From Microbacteriaceae bacterium (GTDB taxonomy: Bacteria; Actinomycetota; Actinomycetes; Actinomycetales; Microbacteriaceae): a stretch of 14,360 bases of DNA. Location of the stretch: the NCBI GenBank assembly GCA_024639925.1, contig JAHEGA010000024.1, positions 1 to 14,360 on the forward strand, read 5' to 3'. The notes beneath the pieces are model-generated. The model did no database searches and was not told the origin of the DNA. It saw nothing but the letters and a program-made list of their open reading frames with translations. Below, one piece after another: positions 6,099-13,000 of the stretch (its first letter is position 1; each line of letters begins with the position of its first letter). The position numbers and the translations under genes were made by a program.

Positions 6099-6746
6099 CT
6101 ATTCAGCCGGCTTTGCTTCTTCAGCGGCTGGTTCCTCAGCTGCAGGCTCTTCGGCCTTGGGCTCAGCAGCCGCGTCTTCTGCGGGGGCTTCAGTAGAGGG
6201 AGCTTCTTCAGCAGGTGCCTCAGCAGCGGGAACTTCTTCTGCCGCGGGTGCGTCAGCAACCGGAGCTTCTGCGGCTTCTGCGGCTGGTGCCGATTCGACA
6301 GGAGCATCGCTTGCCTCGGTAGCAGGAGCTTCTTCTGTTGCGGGTGCATCGGCAGCGGGTGCCTCGTCAGCCTTGGGGGCTTCTTCCGCGGGCTTTGCCG
6401 CCTTGGGGCGCAACACAGGCTTCTTCTTGGCATCGGGAGCAAACTCCGCCTTGGGTTCCGCAAACTTCACGGTGCTCTTAGCGTTCTTGTCACCCTTGAA
6501 CTTGCCCCAGTCGCCGGTGAGCTTCAGCAAGGCAGCAACCTGCTCGGTCGGCTGCGCGCCGACGCCCAGCCAGTACAGCGCACGTTCGGAGTTGACCTCG
6601 ATAATCGAGGGGTCCTGCGTGGGGTGGTAGAGACCAATTTCTTCAATGACGCGTCCGTCACGCTTGGTGCGTGAGTCGGCGACAACGATGCGGTAGTACG
6701 GCGCGTGAATCTTGCCCAGGCGCTTCAAACGAATTTTTACAGCCAC
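6099..6746 (-). CDS. rpsP: Small-subunit ribosomal protein S16 with a long acidic Ala/Glu/Pro tail
   Basis: S16 is an early-binding 30S protein. Residues 1-85 are the conserved domain: MAVKIRLKRLGKIHAPYYRI, ADSRTKRDGRVIEEIGLYHP, SERALYWLGVGAQPTEQV. After a Lys-rich stretch (about 84-118) comes a tail of about 97 residues (119-215) made almost only of Ala, Glu, Pro and Asp with a few Lys, Ser, Thr and Val, and no aromatic residue. At 215 residues it is more than twice the size of S16 in most bacteria (80-90); some actinobacteria have extensions, usually shorter. The GTG start at 6746 is fixed by the conserved N-terminus and by GGAG (6751-6754) with a 4-nt spacer. It heads the rpsP-KH-rimM-trmD operon after a 172-nt gap behind ffh. 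Confidence 0.95.
   Translation of the reverse strand: MAVKIRLKRLGKIHAPYYRIVVADSRTKRDGRVIEEIGLYHPTQDPSIIEVNSERALYWLGVGAQPTEQVAALLKLTGDWGKFKGDKNAKSTVKFAEPKAEFAPDAKKKPVLRPKAAKPAEEAPKADEAPAADAPATEEAPATEASDAPVESAPAAEAAEAPVADAPAAEEVPAAEAPAEEAPSTEAPAEDAAAEPKAEEPAAEEPAAEEAKPAE
6102..6392 (-). repeat. Low-complexity coding repeat (Ala/Glu/Pro tail of S16)
   Basis: Degenerate repeats of GAAGCTCCT-like codons encode blocks such as APAEEAP, PAAEE and APATEE. Units vary in length, so this looks like expansion of a short repeat followed by drift. The region is prone to replication slippage and could differ in length between strains. Confidence 0.7.
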
Positions 6747-6918
6747 GTTTCTCCAAGTAGATGAGTTGTCATAACTACCGACGATTACGTGGGGGCACAA
6801 CCGTCAGAGGGTCTAAGGGTGGAATCACACCTGATAGAGGGTCGGGTTGTGATCTCCAGCGCCCTAGTCTGTCAGATTTTTGCGTGTTGTGGTGACCGAA
6901 TGGGAAAAGTTTCCGATG
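6747..6918 (-). promoter_or_regulatory. ffh-rpsP intergenic region: probable rpsP promoter/leader with imperfect inverted repeat and two 8-nt direct repeats
   Basis: This 172-nt gap separates the ffh stop from the rpsP GTG. Plus-strand 6821-6831 (GGAATCACACC) and 6845-6857 (GGTTGTGATCTCC) are inverted copies with two single-base bulges and a 13-nt loop. AGAGGGTC occurs twice, at 6806-6813 and 6836-6843, exactly 30 nt apart. No T-run follows the hairpin on the minus strand, so it is not a normal intrinsic terminator. For the promoter the best I see is TTGTGC with TAGTTA 17 nt downstream, close to the gene, which is a poor -10. The region probably holds an rpsP promoter and possibly a ribosomal-protein leader, but I recognise no named element. 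Confidence 0.3.
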
Positions 6919-8406
6919 CTAGTTTCCGCCGAGGCCAAAACTAGACCCTTGTTGTGGAGCCGCCTCCGTCTTTCCCTGCTCCTGGCGGGCCCTCGTGGCG
7001 GGGTTTCCCGACCGTGACCCTGACTTCTTCTTGCTCTTCTTCTTGGAGCTTCCGCCGCCCCCTCTGGCGACGGGTCCCATTCCGGGAATTTGCGGCACGC
7101 CACCTTTAGCCACGGTCTTCATCATTTTGGCTGCCTGCTCAAACCGAACCACCAACTGGTTGACATCGGTCACCGTGGTTCCCGAACCCGAGGCAATCCG
7201 CAGTCGCCGGGAGCCGTTCAATACTTTGGGGGTCAAACGCTCCCGCGGAGTCATCGACTGAATGATGGCCTCGGTGCGGACCAATTCGTTCTCATCGATG
7301 TTGTCGATCTGGTCCTGCATTCCACGGGCTCCAGGCAACATGGAGAGCATGCTGGAAATGGAGCCCATCTTCTTGATTTGCTGCAACTGACCCAGGAAAT
7401 CATCCAGCGTGAAGGTCTCTGAGCGGAACTTCTCTTCCAGCTCTTTGGTTTGTTCCTCATCGAACGCTTTTTGGGCTTGCTCGATAAGAGTGAGAATGTC
7501 CCCTAAATCCAGGATTCGACTGGCCATGCGGTCGGGGTAGAAGACATCAAATTCGCTCTGTTTTTCCCCGGTACTGGCAAACAAAATCGGCCGGTCGGTC
7601 ATCCCCGTCACGCTCAAGGCGGCACCACCCTTGGCGTCACCATCAAGCTTGGTCAGGACCACACCTGTGAAGTCCACACCTTCCTGGAAGGCCTGCGCGG
7701 TGCGCACGGCGTCCTGACCGATCATGGCGTCAATCACGAAGAGGACTTCGTCGGGGTCTGTCGCTTTACGAATCGCCGCGGCCTGCTTCATCATGTCCGC
7801 ATCCACGCCGAGGCGACCGGCGGTGTCGACGATGGCAATGTCGTGGTTCTTGTCTTTGGCATAGGCCACACCGGCCTTGGCAACCTTGACCGGGTCACCC
7901 ACGCCATCGCCCGGCTCCGGGGCAAAAAGCGCAACGCCTGCCTGCTCGGCGACGATGCCCAGCTGCTTCACCGCACCCGGTCGCTGCAGGTCACACGCGA
8001 TCAGGACCGGGGTGTGGCCTTTTTCTTTCAGCCAAGCCGAAAGCTTCCCCGCCAAGGTCGTTTTACCCGAACCCTGCAAGCCGGCCAGCATAATGACGGT
8101 CGGCGGAGTTTTGGCAAACGTCAGTCCCCGTTGGTCACCACCCAAGATGGCGACCAATTCTTCGTTGACAATGCCGACAACTTGCTGGGCGGGGTTCAGC
8201 GCCTGGTTGACCTCGTCAGAGAGAGCGCGCTCCCGAACGGTCGCCGTAAAGGATTTGACCACTTCGAGGGCCACGTCAGATTCCAAGAGCGCACGACGGA
8301 TATCGCGCACCGTGCCATCAACATCTGCGGCGGACAGCTTTCCTTTGGTGCGCAATGACGCAAAGGTTTGGGTGAGGCGCTCGGAGAGCGAAGAGAAGGC
8401 AGCCAT
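6919..8406 (-). CDS. ffh: Signal recognition particle protein Ffh (SRP54)
   Basis: Ffh is the GTPase of the signal recognition particle; it binds signal sequences on ribosomes and delivers them to FtsY. The 495-residue product has the N domain (1-100), the G domain with GLQGSGKTT (109-117), DTAGRLGVD, and TKLDGDAKGG, and the Met-rich M domain with SMLSMLPGARGM and the RNA-binding segment SRRLRIASGSGTTVTDVNQL. A final basic, Lys/Ser/Gly-rich tail (GGGGSSKKKSKKKSG...) follows KMMKTVAKGGVPQIPGMGP. ATG 8406 (MAAFSSLSERLTQTF) matches family N-termini. Its promoter box TAGTCT lies 8 nt upstream, so translation may be leaderless; a GGGG is present but close. It is divergent from the gamma-carbonic-anhydrase-like gene across 65 nt. 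Confidence 0.97.
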   Translation of the reverse strand: MAAFSSLSERLTQTFASLRTKGKLSAADVDGTVRDIRRALLESDVALEVVKSFTATVRERALSDEVNQALNPAQQVVGIVNEELVAILGGDQRGLTFAKTPPTVIMLAGLQGSGKTTLAGKLSAWLKEKGHTPVLIACDLQRPGAVKQLGIVAEQAGVALFAPEPGDGVGDPVKVAKAGVAYAKDKNHDIAIVDTAGRLGVDADMMKQAAAIRKATDPDEVLFVIDAMIGQDAVRTAQAFQEGVDFTGVVLTKLDGDAKGGAALSVTGMTDRPILFASTGEKQSEFDVFYPDRMASRILDLGDILTLIEQAQKAFDEEQTKELEEKFRSETFTLDDFLGQLQQIKKMGSISSMLSMLPGARGMQDQIDNIDENELVRTEAIIQSMTPRERLTPKVLNGSRRLRIASGSGTTVTDVNQLVVRFEQAAKMMKTVAKGGVPQIPGMGPVARGGGGSSKKKSKKKSGSRSGNPATRARQEQGKTEAAPQQGSSFGLGGN

Positions 8407-8414
8407 GGCGCCCC

Positions 8415-8420
8415 AGACTA
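8415..8420 (-). promoter_or_regulatory. Putative -10 box TAGTCT for ffh
   Basis: TAGTCT on the minus strand (TANNNT) ends 8 nt before the ffh ATG, in the 65-nt divergent region shared with the plus-strand gene at 8472. The predicted transcription start falls on or next to the start codon. Confidence 0.5.
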
Positions 8421-8459
8421 GCAAAACCGTCTTCCCGCAGACGCGGGGTTAACGACTTC

Positions 8460-8465
8460 TATGCT
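8460..8465 (+). promoter_or_regulatory. Putative -10 box TATGCT for the gamma-carbonic-anhydrase-like gene
   Basis: TATGCT fits TANNNT and the closer TATAAT consensus at four positions. It ends 6 nt before ATG 8472, and the interval GGTTTT has no Shine-Dalgarno, so the message is predicted to be leaderless. Any -35 is weak. Together with the ffh box on the other strand, the 65-nt gap holds two divergent promoters whose -10 boxes are about 40 nt apart. Confidence 0.5.
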
Positions 8466-8471
8466 GGTTTT

Positions 8472-8990
8472 ATGCCGATTATCCCTTTTGAGTCATCTTC
8501 GCCGATACAGGGCAAGAACGTGTTTCTTGCTTCCACAGCAACCCTCATCGGCGACGTCCAGATTGATGACGACGTCACCATCATGTTTGGTGCTGTGGCG
8601 CGCGCGGATAGGGCATCCATCAGCGTGGGGGCGGGATCCAATCTTCAAGACAATGTGGTCATCCACGGCGACCCGGGTTTCCCGGCTGTGATTGGCGCGC
8701 AGGTCAGCGTCGGTCACGGCGCCATCATTCATGGCGCCACCATCGAAGACCACTGCCTGATTGGCATGGGAGCCACCGTGCTCAACGGAGCTGTCATCGG
8801 AGAAGGGTCGCTCATAGCTGCCGGAGCCGTGATTTTGGAGGGCACCGTGATTCCGCCGGGTTCCCTGGTGGCCGGGGTGCCCGGGAAGGTTCGCCGCTCC
8901 ATCACCGAAGAGGAGCGTGCCGCAATCGCCGAAAACGCCCGGACTTACCAGCGCTTAGGCGCGTCTTACCGGGAGGCCGCTAACTCGTAA
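8472..8990 (+). CDS. Gamma-carbonic-anhydrase-like hexapeptide-repeat protein (YrdA/PaaY/CaiE group)
   Basis: The 172-residue product is a left-handed beta-helix of hexapeptide repeats (I/V-G-x-x-x-x, residues about 15-130) ended by a C-terminal helix after AGVPGKVRRSITEEE. Histidines H65 (VVIHGDPG), H82 and H87 (VGHGAIIHG) sit where Cam-type enzymes bind metal, and R44-D46 and Q59-D60 match other active-site positions. Members hydrate CO2 or, as in PaaY, act as thioesterases; many have unknown or weak carbonic anhydrase activity. It would be a cytosolic trimer, as there is no signal peptide. It lies on the plus strand between ftsY and ffh, where many actinobacteria carry amt-glnB-glnD, and overlaps the convergent ftsY 3' end by 11 nt. 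The family is sure, the reaction is not. Confidence 0.9.
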   Translation: MPIIPFESSSPIQGKNVFLASTATLIGDVQIDDDVTIMFGAVARADRASISVGAGSNLQDNVVIHGDPGFPAVIGAQVSVGHGAIIHGATIEDHCLIGMGATVLNGAVIGEGSLIAAGAVILEGTVIPPGSLVAGVPGKVRRSITEEERAAIAENARTYQRLGASYREAANS

Positions 8991-9858
8991 GGGCGTGGGC
9001 AAACGCGGTGGCCTGGAAACCGGTGAGGTCATCGATTCCTTCACCCTCCCCCATCAGCTTCAGCGGAACGCCCGTCGAGTGCTGGACCCGCAAGACAAAG
9101 CCACCCTTGGCGCTGCCATCGGTCTTGGTCAGTACCAAACCGGTGACACCCGCGTGCTCTAGGAAGGCTTCCGCCTGGAGCACGCCGTTTTGACCGGTGG
9201 TGGCATCCAGCACAAGCAGCACCTCGGATACAGGGGTCAATTTTTCGACGACCCGGCGAATCTTGGAGAGCTCATCCATCAGCCCTGATTTGGTGTGCAG
9301 GCGCCCTGCGGTATCGATGATGACAATGTCGATGCCCTCAGTGATGGCTTTATTGACGGCCTGGTAGGCGACCGATGCCGGGTCTTGACCGGGCTCGTCG
9401 GGGGTCACAATCGGCACTCCAGCCCGGTCTGCCCAGGTCGTCAACTGCTCCACAGCAGCCGCGCGGAAGGTATCTGCTGCAGCGACGACGACGGATCGAC
9501 CCGCGCGGTTCACAAACTGGGCGAGTTTTCCGATCGTGGTGGTTTTCCCCACACCATTCACGCCGACCACCAGCATTACCGCGGGGCGGGCACTCAAATC
9601 TAAGGTCGGGTCGAATTGGGCAAGTTTTTCTTCAATGCGCTCGCGAACAATCCCCTGGACATCTGCCGGGTTGGTCGACCCAATCCGATCAATCTCCGCT
9701 CGGGTGGACTCGAGAAGCTCTTCGGTGACATCCGGGCCAAAGTCTGCACCCAGCAGAGACTCTTCTAATTGGTCCCAGGTCTCATCGGTGATTTCTGGTT
9801 GGGAGACCAAGCCTTTGAGGGCGCGCCCCAACGACCACTTTCCGCTCCCCCAGGCCAC
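8980..9858 (-). CDS. ftsY: Signal recognition particle receptor FtsY
   Basis: FtsY is the membrane-associated GTPase that receives ribosome-SRP complexes and passes them to SecYEG. The 292-residue product has an NG core only: N domain about 8-90, then VGVNGVGKTTTIGKLA (98-113), AAADTFRAAAVEQL, IIDTAGRLHTKSGLMDEL, LVLTKTDGSAKGGFVL and a GEGEGIDDLTGF closing motif. The acidic A domain of E. coli FtsY is absent, which is usual for this group; membrane binding probably relies on a short amphipathic N-terminus (GKWSLGRALKGLV). The fourth G motif reads TKTD rather than the common TKLD. Start GTG 9858 has no Shine-Dalgarno, but TAGGTT lies 5 nt upstream. It overlaps the convergent plus-strand gene by 11 nt at its 3' end. 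Confidence 0.97.
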   Translation of the reverse strand: MAWGSGKWSLGRALKGLVSQPEITDETWDQLEESLLGADFGPDVTEELLESTRAEIDRIGSTNPADVQGIVRERIEEKLAQFDPTLDLSARPAVMLVVGVNGVGKTTTIGKLAQFVNRAGRSVVVAAADTFRAAAVEQLTTWADRAGVPIVTPDEPGQDPASVAYQAVNKAITEGIDIVIIDTAGRLHTKSGLMDELSKIRRVVEKLTPVSEVLLVLDATTGQNGVLQAEAFLEHAGVTGLVLTKTDGSAKGGFVLRVQHSTGVPLKLMGEGEGIDDLTGFQATAFAHALTS

Positions 9859-9863
9859 GAAAA

Positions 9864-9869
9864 AACCTA
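9864..9869 (-). promoter_or_regulatory. Putative -10 box TAGGTT for ftsY
   Basis: TAGGTT (TANNNT) ends 5 nt before GTG 9858. Its TAG is also the stop codon of the preceding small ORF. The interval is TTTTC, with no ribosome site. The start codon is GTG, which is also accepted in leaderless actinobacterial mRNAs. Confidence 0.45.
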
Positions 9870-10028
9870 GTCTTCGGGGATCGGTTCAAACCCGATCACC
9901 GGAAGGGTTTCCGAAGAGGCCGGCCGATCTGATTGAACGAGCGAGAGGACCTCAGTGCTCACGATGCCGATACTAATCGCTGCAGCCGCACCGATAAGAA
10001 GCCATCCTGCGCGCTGCTTCTTCCCCAT
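9867..10028 (-). CDS. Small single-pass membrane protein of unknown function (53 aa)
   Basis: I do not recognise this family. The 53-residue product starts MGKKQRAGW, has one hydrophobic segment at about residues 8-31 (LLIGAAAAISIGIVS core), and ends in a short polar tail with three acidic residues and several prolines (VIGFEPIPED). Positive charges before the segment suggest the N-terminus is inside and the tail outside; a non-cleaved signal anchor is likely. Support for it being real: ATG, TAGGGT 6 nt upstream, same strand as its neighbours, and it fills the 191-nt smc-ftsY gap almost exactly (22 nt after the smc stop, 8 nt before the ftsY GTG). It has no Shine-Dalgarno. An unannotated gap with a chance ORF remains possible. 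Confidence 0.7.
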   Translation of the reverse strand: MGKKQRAGWLLIGAAAAISIGIVSTEVLSLVQSDRPASSETLPVIGFEPIPED

Positions 10029-10034
10029 AGCTAC

Positions 10035-10040
10035 ACCCTA
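10035..10040 (-). promoter_or_regulatory. Putative -10 box TAGGGT for the small membrane ORF
   Basis: TAGGGT (TANNNT) on the minus strand ends 6 nt before ATG 10028, in the 22-nt gap after the smc stop. The interval GTAGCT carries no ribosome site. It suggests an internal promoter feeding the small ORF and probably ftsY independently of smc. Confidence 0.45.
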
Positions 10041-10050
10041 AACCTCGCAC

Positions 10051-13000
10051 CTAAGAGGCCAGGGACTCCTCCGCCGCGACACGCTGACCCACCACAGCGC
10101 TCACCCCGTCTTTGCGCATGGACACCCCGTACAGCGCATCCGCGATTTCCATGGTCCGCTTCTGGTGAGTAATGACAATCAGCTGCGATTCAGCCCGCAA
10201 GGACTCAATCACACTGAGCAGGCGCCCCAAGTTGGCGTCATCGAGCGCTGCTTCCACCTCATCAAGAATGTAGAACGGGCTCGGTCGCGCCTTGAAGATA
10301 GCAATCAACAAAGCGACCGCGGCGAGTGAGCGTTCGCCACCGGAGAGCAACGACAGACGTTCAATCTTTTTACCGGCGGGCCTAATGGACACCTCAATAC
10401 CGGTCGTCAGCAGATCATCGGGTGCCGTGAGCGAGAGCGAACCGGTGCCGCCAGGGAACAGAATGGGGAACACCTCGTCGAACGCTTTTTGGGTGTCAGC
10501 GAACGCATCCGCGAAGATGCCCTGCATCGTCGAGTCGACATCATCCATAATCGTCTCGAGATCCTTACGGGTCTTGCTCAGATCCTCGAGTTGCTCTTTC
10601 AAGAACGCGTGGCGGTCCTCCAGCGCCTGGAATTCCTCCAGCGCCAGGGGGTTCACTCGACCCAACTGGTCCAGTTGGCGTGATGCTTTCGCCAACCGTG
10701 CCTCTTGAACAGCCCGGTCGAAAGGCTTGGCTACTTCGTTTTCGTCATCCGGGGGAACAAGCGCGTTGGGGGAATATTCCGCAAGCAGGGTCGCTTCATC
10801 AAGCCCCAGCTCATCGTTCACTCGCTCTAAGAGGGTGGTGCGTTGCAGTTTCTTTTCATAAATCTGCATTTCGATGCTGTGCACACTCTCGGTGATCGAG
10901 GACAGGCGCTCACGAACCGTCACTTCTTTGTCCCGAAGCTCGCCCAGTTCACTCTGGTGGGCATGGCGTTGCGCCTGGGCTTCGATCAGGTGGTGGCTTG
11001 ACTCCTCGACACTGGCTTTCGCCGCGGTCATGACAGCCGGCAGGATCGCCAAGACTGACTGGGCGCGCTTGGCCTTTTCTACCCGATCGCGATATTTCTC
11101 TTCCTCGCGCGCCTTGGCGGCTTCCTCTTCAGCCTTGCGGCTTTGGGCAGCAAGCAGCGCTTCCCGGGCAGACCGCACCGATTGACGCAATGCCTCCCAG
11201 CCGATGCGGGCATCCACCTCTTCGGCGGCAACCTCATCAACCACCGCGACCAGCTCCTCGCGTTGCTGGTCATCCACCTCGGGGCGCTGGGTGTCCTGAA
11301 ACTCTTGAAGCTTCTGCTCTGATTCTTTTTGGGCTTCGCGGGCTTCCTCGAGGGTTTCCCCCGCTCGCCGGAAGCTCTCCTCTAAACGCACGATTTCCGC
11401 TTGTGCTGCCTCCAGTGAGGCGCGAGCGCTGGAAACCTGTTCGCTCATCTCCGCGCGCTTGGCATCAGCGCTGCGCAGTTCAGCACGCGCGGCAGCCACA
11501 GCATCGACGGCGAGTGTCTTGGCCTCGGTGGCTTCTTCTGCTTCACGCAGATAGCGCTCGCGATCACGCGATCGGCTGCGAAGCTCAGTGTCAGCAGATT
11601 CCCGCTCCGCCGCCAATTCCAACCGCGAACGAGCTTGGCCTAAGCCCGTCGACACACGATGTTCGCCAAACACATCACCCGCTGTGGTGACCACGGTCAC
11701 TCCGGGGGGAAGAGACGAAGCATCGCCCCAAGCTGCCTCCACGGCCGCCACATCATCAGCAATGTAGGTGCCCTGCAGAAGCGCCAATACACCGGCGGGT
11801 CCACGGACCACGTCGGTGGCGGGCTTAACCCCTGCTACGGCCGCCGTTGCCGTGGTGTCGCCGTTGGCGATCACCAAGTCCACTCGTGCTGTCTCCGCGC
11901 CAGAGCGGTCTCGCACCACACTCAACGCGGCTGCCCGCGAATCCACCAGATAGGCCTCCGTTAGCGAACCGAGCGCTCGGGCGATCGCTGTTTCATATCC
12001 GGGCGTGACCTCGAGGGCGTCAGAAACCCGCCCCGACACCGCGCTGTGCGCGCTGAGATCGTCATCACCAGCATCCGGGGCGAGCGCCAAATCAAGGGCC
12101 GAAACGGTGGCGGCAAGCGCCTCCTGTTCCCGCTCACTCTGGTGAAGCGCCTGTCGGGTGGTCTGCTCAAGCTCCTCGGCTTCGCGCAAAGCCTGCTCCG
12201 CTTCCGCAACAGCTCCTTCAAATGCCTGGGCGACCGTGTCGGGTGACCCTTCCCCCTGCTGGATAGCCTCGAGCGCCTGCTCGACGGCGGTCTGCCGCTC
12301 GCGGGCGCGCTCGAGGCTTTGCTCTTGGCGCGCCACATCTTCTTCCCGAGAGGTGACCTGGGCACCAGCACGGTCGCGAGCCGCTTCCAGCGCCCGGGCG
12401 GTGGAGTCCCAGGCAGCAGCGGCTTCACCGAGTTCCTTCACCTGCTCGTCGTGCGCAGACAGCGCAGCGCGGTGGGTAGCAAGCCGGGCAGAAATGTTTC
12501 CGACCGTGGATTCGTGGGCCGCTACCGCTGCTTCGGCCCTGGCAAGTTCTTCTGCCAAACCTTCCAGCATTTCTTCGGTGATCGTGGAGGTGACACCACC
12601 GGGGGCTTCCTCTTCAAAACCGGCGGCACGCTCGATCGCCAAGGTTTCCAACGACGTCAGCGATTCCAGCACCCGCTTGAGGTCATAATCGACACTGCGT
12701 GCTTTATCGAGGGCTTCGCCTCCGGCACTCGCTTCGAGCTCCGCGATGCGACGGCGGTGGGAGTCGGCTTGGTCGCTCAGCGCCGCCCGCTCCGCGGCGC
12801 GCTCCTGCTCATTGAGGTGGAAGGTGTCGATGGCGGTGCCGAGTCCCTGCAAATCATCGGCGAGCACGCGCGCCTTGGCATCGCGCACAATCGCCTGAAT
12901 ACTCTGGGCTTGCCGGGCAATATCTGCTTGACGCCCCAGCGGCGTGAGTTGGCGCCGCACCTCGCCGGCTAAGTCATTCAATCGGGTGAGGTTGGCCTGC

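Noticed and set aside
5833..6630. Long plus-strand open frame rich in Ala, Ser and Gly opposite rpsP
   Set aside because: It is the antisense reading of the repetitive Ala/Glu/Pro tail of S16 and of the KH gene; the repetitive codons keep the other strand open. It has no start signal or family match.
6821..6857. CRP-like site (TGTGA-N6-TCACA)
   Set aside because: The half-sites are in the outward order (ATCACA...TGTGAT) and 18 nt apart, unlike a CRP operator; treated as a hairpin instead.
6860..6918. Intrinsic terminator after ffh
   Set aside because: Only a short GGAAA/TTTCC pairing with almost no loop is present and there is no GC-rich stem followed by a T-run on the minus strand.
12158..12972. 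Several open frames on the plus strand opposite smc
   Set aside because: They mirror the GC-rich coiled-coil coding sequence in other frames, with serine- or arginine-rich composition and no recognisable domain.
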